A stretch of DNA of 64,000 nt, taken from assembly GCF_003003075.1 (NCBI RefSeq), contig NZ_PVTX01000001.1, forward strand, positions 124,001 through 188,000. The letters are read 5' to 3'. This stretch comes from Isoptericola halotolerans (GTDB taxonomy: Bacteria > Actinomycetota > Actinomycetes > Actinomycetales > Cellulomonadaceae). The notes beneath the pieces are model-generated. The model saw nothing but the letters and a program-made list of their open reading frames with translations, was not told where the DNA came from and made no database searches. Below are positions 41,861 through 49,136 of the stretch, one piece after another. The translations under genes were made by a program, and so were the position numbers. Positions within the stretch are counted from its first letter, which is position 1, and the number at the start of each line of letters is the position of its first letter.

Positions 41861-42777
41861 GCGGCCACCAGCCGGGCGACTTCGTCGGCGCAACCCCAGC
41901 TCAGCGTGACGCCGGCGCCGCCGTGCCCGTAGCAGTGCACGACGTGCCCGTCCCGCTCGACCCGGACCGTCGGCCGGGCCGGGCGCAGCCCGACGGCGTG
42001 CCGCAGCACCCGCGCGCTCCGTACCTCGGGGACCAGCCGGGCCGCGCGCTCGAGGATGTCCGCGGCGGTGTCGGCGGACGGCGTGCGGTCCCAGGCGCCG
42101 ACGCCGTCGGTACCGCCCACGACGACCTCGCGCCCGCGCGGCACCACGTAGGTGGGGCCGACGGCGTCCAGCCACCAGCGGTCCAGCCCCCACTGCTCCA
42201 GCACGACCGTCTGCCCACGCACCGGGTGCAGCGTCCCGTCCCCGACGAGGCCCCGCGCGCCGAGGCCGGTGCAGTGGACGACCGTCGCGCCGTCGTCCCC
42301 ACCCGGTCCGGGCAGCGCGTCCAGCGACGCTCGCACGATCGTCCCGCCGAGCGTCTCGACGCGTCCAGCGAGCCAGGCCAGGTAGACGGGCATGTCGACC
42401 AGCGGCGCCGTGAACGTCCAGCCCGCGGCGTACGACGGCGGCACGTCGGCCGTGCGGTCGAGCCGCGGCACGGCGTCGCGCCACCACGGGTCAGTCGGTG
42501 TCCCGGTGAACACCTCGGTGCCGGGGCGCATCCGCACGCCTGCCGCCGGGTCGTCGTCGGCGATCCCCGCGAAGACGTCGAACGACCGGGCCGCCCACGC
42601 GGTGACGCGGTCCTGGGGCAGCGCGAGGTACGGGTACCAGAGGGCGGCCGCGACCGCGGAGGTCGTGTCCTGGGGCAGCTCGCGGGCGCGGACCGCGACC
42701 CGGTGACCGGCCTCCAGGAGCCGGACGGCGCAGCTCAGGCCCATGACCCCGGCGCCGACGACGGTCACGTCCACCAT
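41857..42777 (-). CDS. D-amino acid oxidase (FAD)
   Basis: 306 residues from ATG 42777. FAD-binding start VDVTVVGAGVMGLSCAVRLLEAGHRV; TTSAVAAALWYPY matches the DAO family flavin contact; VGPTYVVPRGREVVVGGTD holds the substrate-site Tyr/Arg region; the end HVVHCYGHGGAGVTLSWGCADEV is the DAO signature. It should deaminate D-amino acids to 2-oxo acids with hydrogen peroxide as by-product. There is no obvious peroxisomal-type or secretion signal, so it is cytoplasmic. It overlaps an alpha/beta-hydrolase gene downstream. Confidence 0.9.
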   Translation of the reverse strand: MVDVTVVGAGVMGLSCAVRLLEAGHRVAVRARELPQDTTSAVAAALWYPYLALPQDRVTAWAARSFDVFAGIADDDPAAGVRMRPGTEVFTGTPTDPWWRDAVPRLDRTADVPPSYAAGWTFTAPLVDMPVYLAWLAGRVETLGGTIVRASLDALPGPGGDDGATVVHCTGLGARGLVGDGTLHPVRGQTVVLEQWGLDRWWLDAVGPTYVVPRGREVVVGGTDGVGAWDRTPSADTAADILERAARLVPEVRSARVLRHAVGLRPARPTVRVERDGHVVHCYGHGGAGVTLSWGCADEVARLVAA

Positions 42778-42902
42778 GTCCCCCCCTGATGCCACCGCAC
42801 CGTGCAGCGGTCGGTCCTCCTCGTGGAACGAGAGCCACGTCGGCCCGGTCACGAGACCTGCCCAGTGTTCCAGGAGGACGGTCCGCGGGACACCCCGGCC
42901 GG

Positions 42903-42943
42903 GACCGCCTGCCGCGCGGATACGGCCGCGTCGGCAGGCGGTC
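42903..42943 (-). terminator. Terminator of the marR-nmrA operon
   Basis: Perfect 12-bp arms (42903-42914, 42932-42943); an inner CGCGG/CCGCG pair lengthens the stem with a one-base bulge. Lies 18 bases beyond the NmrA-like stop on the minus strand. Confidence 0.75.
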
Positions 42944-42960
42944 GACGGGACCCCGGCCGA

Positions 42961-43917
42961 TCAGCTGATCGCGGCCTTCAGCGCCTCGGCATGCGCGGTT
43001 GCCCACGTGCGGAAGTCGCGCAGCGCGGGGTTGAGCAGGCGAAGCTCGTCGAGATCGCGGGCACCCGTGAACTGGTCGTCGAAGTCGCCGTAGTACTGGA
43101 ACATGTTCGCGATCTCCTCCGCGGCGGGGATGGGAAGAGCGCGGAACGTGTCGTAGGGGACAGCCTCGAACCGGACGGTCTCCCCGATGACCTCGCCGAT
43201 GATCTCCGCGTAGTCGGCGCCCGTCAGGTGGTCGCCGGCCAGGCTGACCGTCCGCCCGACGTACGTGTCTCCGGCGGCGAGGAGGGCGAACGCGGTGCGG
43301 CCGATGTCGTCGACGTCGACGCCGGCGAGGCGCTTCCCGGGCTCGAAGGGCAGCGTGAGCGTGACCACGCCGTCCTCCGCGCGACGTGGCGCGAACGCAC
43401 CGACGAATCCTTGGAAGTAGTACGTGGTGTTCAGGAACGTCGTGGGCACCCCGGCCTCGGTGAAGAGACGGTTGCCCTCGCCCTTGGCGTCGAAGTGGGG
43501 CACGTTGTAGCTGTCCTGCAGGACGGGCATGCGCGGGTCGCTGACGGGGAGCAGGTCGCGGGTGTCCTCGAGCGTGGACCACACCACGTGGGAGAGCTTC
43601 GCGGAGGCTGCCGCCTCGGCGAGGTTGGCGATCTCCTGCGTCTCCTGGGCGGCGGAGAGGTGCGCCCAGAAGTTGGTGACGAGGAAGGCCCCGTCGGCGC
43701 CCGCGAACGCTGTCTTGAGAGTGGTCGGGTCGGTGAAGTCGGCCTGGACGACCTCCACGCCCCGGGCAGCGAGAGCCTGTGCGGCCGGAGACTGCGGGTC
43801 GCGGGTGATGGCGCGGACGGCGAAGCGCTGCTGCGGGTCCTCCAGGAGCGCGGTGACCATCCCTCCGCCCTGAGACCCGGTGGCACCTGCGACGACGATG
43901 ATCGGCTTGCTGGTCAT
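42961..43917 (-). CDS. NmrA-like NAD(P)-binding protein
   Basis: 318 residues, ATG 43917 with GGAGAAG upstream. Rossmann motif IIVVAGATGSQGGGMVTALLED (GxxGxxG), ALAARGVEVVQADFTD and a later DFDDQFTGARDLDELRLLNP. The catalytic YxxxK of active short-chain dehydrogenases is not evident, in keeping with NmrA-like redox sensors; quinone or nitroreductase-type roles also occur in this family. It follows the MarR gene with a 45-base gap and should be induced with it. Confidence 0.88.
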   Translation of the reverse strand: MTSKPIIVVAGATGSQGGGMVTALLEDPQQRFAVRAITRDPQSPAAQALAARGVEVVQADFTDPTTLKTAFAGADGAFLVTNFWAHLSAAQETQEIANLAEAAASAKLSHVVWSTLEDTRDLLPVSDPRMPVLQDSYNVPHFDAKGEGNRLFTEAGVPTTFLNTTYYFQGFVGAFAPRRAEDGVVTLTLPFEPGKRLAGVDVDDIGRTAFALLAAGDTYVGRTVSLAGDHLTGADYAEIIGEVIGETVRFEAVPYDTFRALPIPAAEEIANMFQYYGDFDDQFTGARDLDELRLLNPALRDFRTWATAHAEALKAAIS

Positions 43918-43962
43918 GATGCTTCTCCTGTCGATGAGTTCGGAACTTCGGAAGATCGGGGG

Positions 43963-44436
43963 TCAGGGGGCGTCGAGGTCGAGGTGTCGACGGATGGCGA
44001 CGGCGGCCTCGTTCAGGTCGGTGAGCTGCTGGGGAGTGAATGCGTCGATGAAGACCTCCTTGATCGCCTGGAGGTGGGGGATGGTGCTGGCGTGGAAGGC
44101 GCGGGCGCCTTCGTCGGTGAGGAGGACGTGTGACCCGCGGGCGTCGTCCTCACAGGGTTCGCGGCGTACCAGTCCGCGCTTCTCCATCCGCCCGAGGTGA
44201 CCTGACAGGCGGCTGCGTTCCCACTCGATGTGCGCGGCGAGATCGGAGGACCGCACCGTTCGCCCGTCCGCCTCGCTCAGGGCGAGCAGCACCTTGTAGT
44301 CCCCGCTCGAGAGCTTCGAGTCCTGCTGCAGCCGGGACTCGATGCGGGCGCGGACGACGTCGAAGGTCTCGACGTGCGCACGCCAGGCCGCGAGCTCCTC
44401 GCTCGTCGGGAGGTTCCTACGTCCTGCTGCACCCAT
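43963..44436 (-). CDS. MarR-family regulator
   Basis: 157 residues, ATG 44436 with GAGGAG upstream. Winged helix: LSSGDYKVLLALSEADGRTVRSSDLAAHIEWERSRLSGHLGRMEKRGLVRREPCEDDARGSHVLLTDEG. The single Cys in REPCEDD lies in the wing and could sense oxidants or electrophiles. The promoter is held within a large perfect inverted repeat (44453-44492), so autoregulation of the marR-nmrA operon is very likely. Confidence 0.9.
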   Translation of the reverse strand: MGAAGRRNLPTSEELAAWRAHVETFDVVRARIESRLQQDSKLSSGDYKVLLALSEADGRTVRSSDLAAHIEWERSRLSGHLGRMEKRGLVRREPCEDDARGSHVLLTDEGARAFHASTIPHLQAIKEVFIDAFTPQQLTDLNEAAVAIRRHLDLDAP

Positions 44437-44452
44437 CGCGTCTCCTCGGTAG

Positions 44453-44492
44453 TTGACATGTGAATCATATGGGCAAGTGATTCACATGTCAA
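44453..44492. promoter_or_regulatory. MarR operator: 15-bp inverted repeat
   Basis: TTGACATGTGAATCA (44453-44467) and its exact reverse complement (44478-44492), with a 10-base spacer. Much more AT-rich than its surroundings. It covers both promoter boxes of the marR gene. Confidence 0.85.
44464..44492 (-). promoter_or_regulatory. Consensus sigma-70 promoter of marR-nmrA
   Basis: On the minus strand: TTGACA (44492-44487), 17-base spacer, TATGAT (44469-44464). It is the best promoter match in the window and lies 28 bases before the MarR start. A strong promoter inside its own operator implies tight repression. Confidence 0.8.
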
Positions 44493-44537
44493 TCAACTGA
44501 TGAGAGTGCCCCGATGGTCAGGCGCGGTCGATCCGCC

Positions 44538-45299
44538 TCAGTCGAGCGGCCGCAGGATCCGGTGCAGGAACTGCTTCGTCCGCTCCTCGCGGGGGTGGGT
44601 GAAGAGCTGCGCGGGCGCACCGCGCTCGGCCACCACGCCGCCGTCGAGGAACAGGACCTCGTCGGCGACCTCGCGGGCGAACTGGAGCTCGTGGGTGACC
44701 ACCACCATCGTCCAGCCCTCGTCGGCGAGGCTCTTCATGACGTGCAGCACCTCGCCGACGAGCTCGGGGTCCAGGGCGGACGTCGGCTCGTCGAAGAGCA
44801 GGAGGTCGGGCTGCAGGGCGAGCGCCCGCACGATGCCGACCCGCTGCTGCTGCCCGCCGGAGAGTTCGCGCGGGTACGCGTCGCGCTTCTCGGCGAGCCC
44901 GACCCGGGCGAGCAGGTCGGTCGCCCGCGCCTCGGCCTCGGCCCGGGGGACCTTGCGCACCTGGACGGGGCCCTCGGTGACGTTCTGCAGCACCGTCTTG
45001 TGCGGGAACAGGTTGTGGTGCTGGAACACCATGGCCGACCGGTCGCGGGCCGCGAACCGCTGAGCCGCCGGCACGGGCCGCGAGAAGTCGATCTCGGGGC
45101 CGCCGTCGAACGCCAGGGTGCCGGCGTCGGGCATCTCGAGGCCGTTGAGCGAGCGCAGCATGGTCGTCTTGCCGGACCCGCTGGGGCCGATGAGTGCGAC
45201 CACCTGACCCGGCCGCACGTCCAGATCGACGCCGCGCAGCACGTGGTTGTCCCCGAACGACTTGTGGATGCCGCGGGCGGACATCAGGGGCTCAGACAT
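44538..45299 (-). CDS. Polar amino acid ABC transporter ATPase
   Basis: 253 residues. Walker [11 protein letters not shown]-loop FQHHNLFPH, signature [15 protein letters not shown], Walker [13 protein letters not shown], switch His in VVTHELQFA. The [24 protein letters not shown] block is that of the PAAT (amino acid) ATPases such as GlnQ and TcyN. ATG 45299 overlaps the permease gene by eight bases. It powers uptake with the permease and binding protein upstream. Confidence 0.95.
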   Translation of the reverse strand: MSEPLMSARGIHKSFGDNHVLRGVDLDVRPGQVVALIGPSGSGKTTMLRSLNGLEMPDAGTLAFDGGPEIDFSRPVPAAQRFAARDRSAMVFQHHNLFPHKTVLQNVTEGPVQVRKVPRAEAEARATDLLARVGLAEKRDAYPRELSGGQQQRVGIVRALALQPDLLLFDEPTSALDPELVGEVLHVMKSLADEGWTMVVVTHELQFAREVADEVLFLDGGVVAERGAPAQLFTHPREERTKQFLHRILRPLD

Positions 45300-45945
45300 A
45301 CTGCTCCAGCTTCTTCTCGATGCGGTCCTGCCCGAACGACAGCACGGTGCAGATGATCCAGTAGATGACCGCTGCCTCGGCGTAGATCAGCAGGAACTCG
45401 GTCGTGGACGCCGCGATCTCCTGCGCCTTGCGGAACAGCTCGGTCACGAGGATGAGCGAGGCGAGCGAGGAGTCCTTCACCAGCGAGATGAACGTGTTGG
45501 ACAGGGGCGGCACGCTGACGCGGGCGGCCTGCGGCAGGATGATGCGCCGCAGCGTCCTGGCGTGCGACATCCCCACGACGTAGCCGGCCTCCCACTGCCC
45601 CGTCGGCACGGAGAGGATGGCGGCGCGGATGACCTCGGCCGCGTACCCGCCCACGTTGAGCGAGAAGGCGACGACGGCGCTCGGCCACGGGTCGATCGTC
45701 ACGCCGATGGTCGGCAGCCCGTAGAAGATCACGAAGAGCTGCACCAGCAGCGGGGTGCCGCGGATGATCGAGACGTAGACCCGCCCGATGCCGGACAGGA
45801 GGCGTCGGGAGGACAGCCGCAGCAGCGCGACGCCCAGCGCGAGGACCAGCCCGAGCGCGAACGAGATCAGGGCCAGGGGGATCGTCCCGAGGATCGCGTC
45901 GCGCCACATCGGCCACCACGAGTCTTGCAAGAGCTGGACGTCCAT
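45292..45945 (-). CDS. Polar amino acid ABC transporter permease
   Basis: 217 residues, five helices, HisM/GlnP type. N-terminal helix region [33 protein letters not shown], core [22 protein letters not shown], and the EAA-type loop [47 protein letters not shown]. The [10 protein letters not shown] motif is diagnostic of PAAT permeases. Probably a homodimer in the membrane. Separated from the binding-protein gene by a 15-bp hairpin. Confidence 0.94.
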   Translation of the reverse strand: MDVQLLQDSWWPMWRDAILGTIPLALISFALGLVLALGVALLRLSSRRLLSGIGRVYVSIIRGTPLLVQLFVIFYGLPTIGVTIDPWPSAVVAFSLNVGGYAAEVIRAAILSVPTGQWEAGYVVGMSHARTLRRIILPQAARVSVPPLSNTFISLVKDSSLASLILVTELFRKAQEIAASTTEFLLIYAEAAVIYWIICTVLSFGQDRIEKKLEQYV

Positions 45946-46002
45946 GTGCTCACCTCACCATCGGCGCGCCCGTGGACGACGACGGCGCGCGGGAGACGTG
46001 CG

Positions 46003-46035
46003 GGAGCGCCGGTACCCGTGGGGTACCGGCGCTCC
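46003..46035 (-). terminator. Hairpin between binding-protein and permease genes
   Basis: Perfect 15-bp arms (46003-46017, 46021-46035) with loop GTG, 21 bases after the binding-protein stop and 57 bases before the permease start. Likely a partial terminator giving more binding protein than membrane subunits. Confidence 0.75.
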
Positions 46036-46056
46036 TGCGCAACGGTCGGGGACGAC

Positions 46057-46863
46057 TTACTCGGAGACGTCCTCGCCGAAGTACTTGTCCGACAGCTCGG
46101 CGAGGGTGCCGTCCGACCGCAGCTCGTCCAGGGCGCCGTCGATCGCCTCGGCCAGCGCGGCGCGCTCCGGGGTGACGACGAACCCGGACTCCGAGGTCTC
46201 CTCGGTCTCCGCGGCGATCTCGATCGGCGCGTCGGGGTGCTCGTTGAGGTAGTCGAGCACCGTCAGGGAGTCGTTGATGGTGGCGTCCACCCGGCCCTGC
46301 TCGATGAGGGCGACGGACTGTGCCCAGCCCTCGACGGCCTCGATCTGCGCGCCGGACTCCTCGGCGAGGGTGCGCCAGTTGCTCGTGAGCGACTGCGCGG
46401 TGGTCTTGCCGTCCAGGTCCTCGAAGCTCGAGATCGACGTGTCGCCCTCGGGGACCACGACGACGCCGCGGGAGATCGTGTACGGCTGGGAGAACTCGTA
46501 CTTCTCGACCCGCTCCGGGGTCATCGAGACCTGGTTCGCGATGGTGTCGACGCGGCCGGCGTCGAGTGCGGCGAAGATGGCGTCCCACTGGGTCTCCGCG
46601 AACTCGATCTCGAGCCCGAGCTTCTCGGCGACCGCTTCGGCCACCTCGACGTCGTAGCCGACGAGCTCGCCCGAGTCGTCGTGGAACGTGAACGGCCGGT
46701 ACGTGCCCTCCGTGGCGACGGTCAGCGTGCCGTCGTCGGTGAGGTTCAGGTCCGAACCGGCGTCCGCGCCGTCGGATCCGTCGCCGGAACCGCCGCACGC
46801 CGCGAGCGCCAGGGCGGTCACGGTGGCCGTGGCGGTGGCGAGGATGGCGCGGTGGCGTCGCAT
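46057..46863 (-). CDS. Polar amino acid substrate-binding lipoprotein
   Basis: 268 residues, ATG 46863 with CAGGAGA site. Lipobox ALAAC. The bilobal SBP_bac_3 fold is seen in LTVATEGTYRPFTFHDDSGELVGYDVEVAEAVAEKLG, WDAIFAALDAGRVDTIANQVSMTPERVEKYEFSQPY and DSLTVLDYLNEHPD. The ATEGTYRPF and QVSMTPER segments resemble cystine-binding proteins (FliY/TcyA), but a different amino acid cannot be excluded. Probably regulated at the 46939-46957 dyad. Confidence 0.92.
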   Translation of the reverse strand: MRRHRAILATATATVTALALAACGGSGDGSDGADAGSDLNLTDDGTLTVATEGTYRPFTFHDDSGELVGYDVEVAEAVAEKLGLEIEFAETQWDAIFAALDAGRVDTIANQVSMTPERVEKYEFSQPYTISRGVVVVPEGDTSISSFEDLDGKTTAQSLTSNWRTLAEESGAQIEAVEGWAQSVALIEQGRVDATINDSLTVLDYLNEHPDAPIEIAAETEETSESGFVVTPERAALAEAIDGALDELRSDGTLAELSDKYFGEDVSE

Positions 46864-46938
46864 GGAGGTCTCCTGTGTGCTGGTGGCCGTCGGCGGGATG
46901 TACCGCGGCGCGGGGGTCCGGATCGTCGCATCGAATCC

Positions 46939-46957
46939 GTCGATCGGTCGGATCGAC
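46939..46957. promoter_or_regulatory. Inverted repeat upstream of the amino acid transporter
   Basis: GTCGATC-GGTCG-GATCGAC, perfect 7-bp arms, 76 bases before the binding-protein start and 112 before the divergent HbpS-like gene. Candidate operator. Confidence 0.4.
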
Positions 46958-47068
46958 GCCTGCGATGCTCGCAAGGCGTCAACAGGGTGGCACGCAGCAC
47001 GCATTCCCGCTGTGAGCGAGGACACGGCCGTGTGCACCCGGTCGGGCCCGGCGTGGCAGGCTGGCCCG

Positions 47069-47548
47069 ATGAGCACCGACGTCACCGCCCTGATCGCCGA
47101 GGTCGAGTCCGCCGAGCGCCAGCTCGTCCTGTCCCGCTTCACGCACGACGACGCGTGGCGGCTTGGCTGCCTGCTCGTCGAGCTGGCCACCGAGCGGGAC
47201 CTGCCGGTCACGATCGACGTGCGCAAGGGCACCCAGCAGGTGTTCCACGCGGCGCGAGAGGGCACGACGGCGGACAACGACTCGTGGGTGGAGCGCAAGG
47301 TGCGTGTCGTGTACCGGTTCGGGGCGTCGTCGTACCTCGTCGGTCTGCGCGCCCGCGCCCAGGGCCGGGACTTCAACGAGACGCACCAGCTGCCGCTGCA
47401 GGAGTACGCGGCGCACGGCGGGGCGTTCCCGGTCCGGGTCGAGGGTGTCGGGATCGTCGGGGTGGCGACCGTGTCCGGGCTGGCCCAGGGCGACGACCAC
47501 GCGCTCGCGGTGGAGGCCCTGCGCTCCTTCGCCCCGCCGACGGCCTGA
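47069..47548 (+). CDS. UPF0303 / GlcG-HbpS-like protein
   Basis: 159 residues, ATG 47069. The fold of GlcG/HbpS is indicated by FTHDDAWRLGCLLVELATERDLPVTIDVRKGTQQVFHAA and a conserved end GVGIVGVATVSGLAQGDDHALAVEALR. UPF0303 members (YBR137W type) form octamers or hexamers and some bind haem or corrinoids. No secretion signal, unlike HbpS. Precise role unknown. The amidohydrolase gene follows after 19 bases and may be co-transcribed. Confidence 0.87.
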   Translation: MSTDVTALIAEVESAERQLVLSRFTHDDAWRLGCLLVELATERDLPVTIDVRKGTQQVFHAAREGTTADNDSWVERKVRVVYRFGASSYLVGLRARAQGRDFNETHQLPLQEYAAHGGAFPVRVEGVGIVGVATVSGLAQGDDHALAVEALRSFAPPTA

Positions 47549-47567
47549 CGCACCGTACGGTGTGCCC

Positions 47568-49073
47568 GTGACCGCACTCCTCCTCGCGAACGCGCGCCGC
47601 GCGGGCCGGTTCGACGGACTCGTGGACGTCGCTCTCGACGGTGGCCGGGTCGTCGCCGTCGTCCCGGCCGGCGAGCGCTCGGCCGCCGGGCTGCCCTCGG
47701 GCCCGCCGCCCGAGACCGTGGACCTCGACGGGCGTGTGCTGATCCCGGGCCTGTGGGACGCCCACACCCACCTCACGCAGTGGGCGCTGGTACGGCACCG
47801 CCTGGACGTCTCGGAGGCCACCAGCCCCGCGCACGCCGCGGCCCTGGTCCGCGCGCGGGTGCACGGCGCGACGACGCCGGTGCCGCAGGGCCAGCCGCTC
47901 GTCGGCTACGGGTTCCGCTGGGCCGGCTGGGACACCGAGCCCACGGCCGCCCACCTGGACGAGGCCGTCGGCGACGTGCCGGTCATCCTGCTCTCCGGTG
48001 ACCTGCACAGCGCGTGGGCCTCCTCGGCCGGGCTGCGCTACCTCGGGATCGCCTACCACCCGACGGGGCTGCTGCGCGAGGAGGAGTGGATGCCCGCCAG
48101 CCCGCGCATCGTCGCGGTGGACGACGACGTCGCCGACGAGCTGGTGGCCGACGCCGCCCGCGCGGCCGCCGAGCGGGGCGTCGTGGGCGTGGTCGACTTC
48201 GAGGTGGCGGACAACCTCGCGGTCTGGCGCCGCCGGCTGGCACGCGGCTGGGGCGGTCTGCGGGTGCGTGCCGCGGTGTGGGAGCAGTACCTCGACGCGG
48301 TCCTGGCGGCCGGCCTGACCGACGGCGACCCGCTGACGGACGGCGCCGGGCTCGTCACCCAGGGTCCGCTGAAGGTCATCAGCGACGGCTCGCTCAACAC
48401 CCTCACCGCGTTCTGCTTCGACGAGTACGCGGGGCTGGCGGGCGACGGGGCCCACGGGATCCTCAACATCGCGACCGACCAGCTCGTGCCGCTGATGTCC
48501 CGCGCCCGCGACGGCGGGCTGCGCTGCGCGATCCACGCGATCGGCGACCGCGCCAACTCCCTGGCGCTGGACGCGTTCGCGGCGTCGGCGGCGCGCGGCT
48601 CGATCGAGCACGCGCAGCTCCTGCGGCCCGACGACGTCGCCCGGTTCGCGGCGCTGGGCGTCACGGCGAGCGTGCAGCCCGAGCACGCGATGGACGACCG
48701 CGACATCGCCGAGGAGCTGTGGCCCGACCGCACGGCGCGGGCGTTCCCGCTCGCCGACCTGCGCCGCGCCGGGGTGCGGCTCACCCTCGGGTCGGACGCC
48801 CCCGTCGCCCCCCTCGACCCGTGGGCCGCGGTCGCCGCGGCCGTCACCCGCTCGCGGGACGGCCGCGAGCCCTGGCACCCGGAGCAGAGCCTCGACCTGC
48901 GCACGGCCCTCGAGGCCTCGGTGGACGGCCGGTCGCTGGACCTCGACGCCGGAGGGCCGGCCGACCTGGCGGTGCTCGACGTCGACCCGCTCTCCGTCGA
49001 CCCGGACGGCCTGCGCGAGATGCCGGTCGCCGGCACGCTCGTGGCGGGGGAGTGGACGCACCGGACGTTCTGA
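47568..49073 (+). CDS. Amidohydrolase, YtcJ-like
   Basis: 501 residues, GTG 47568. Amidohydro_3 barrel: metal motif LWDAHTHLTQW (HxH), GPLKVISDGSLNTLTAF, AIHAIGDRANSLALDAF, SIEHAQLL and the final metal Asp in LTLGSDAPVAPLDPW. The C-terminal urease-like beta domain ends ADLAVLDVDPLSVDPDGLREMPVAGTLVAGEW. A cytoplasmic metal-dependent amidase or deaminase; substrate unknown, as usual for YtcJ relatives. Confidence 0.9.
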   Translation: MTALLLANARRAGRFDGLVDVALDGGRVVAVVPAGERSAAGLPSGPPPETVDLDGRVLIPGLWDAHTHLTQWALVRHRLDVSEATSPAHAAALVRARVHGATTPVPQGQPLVGYGFRWAGWDTEPTAAHLDEAVGDVPVILLSGDLHSAWASSAGLRYLGIAYHPTGLLREEEWMPASPRIVAVDDDVADELVADAARAAAERGVVGVVDFEVADNLAVWRRRLARGWGGLRVRAAVWEQYLDAVLAAGLTDGDPLTDGAGLVTQGPLKVISDGSLNTLTAFCFDEYAGLAGDGAHGILNIATDQLVPLMSRARDGGLRCAIHAIGDRANSLALDAFAASAARGSIEHAQLLRPDDVARFAALGVTASVQPEHAMDDRDIAEELWPDRTARAFPLADLRRAGVRLTLGSDAPVAPLDPWAAVAAAVTRSRDGREPWHPEQSLDLRTALEASVDGRSLDLDAGGPADLAVLDVDPLSVDPDGLREMPVAGTLVAGEWTHRTF

Positions 49074-49100
49074 CGGGCCGACCCCGCGACGCCGCCGCGC

Positions 49101-49130
49101 ACCGGCCCCGGGGCGCGGCCCGGGGCCGGT
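49101..49130. terminator. Bidirectional terminator, amidohydrolase / GDPD
   Basis: Perfect 12-bp GC arms (49101-49112, 49119-49130) with a 6-base loop, between convergent genes whose stops are 28 bases before and 7 bases after it. Confidence 0.75.
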
Positions 49131-49136
49131 ACCCGG

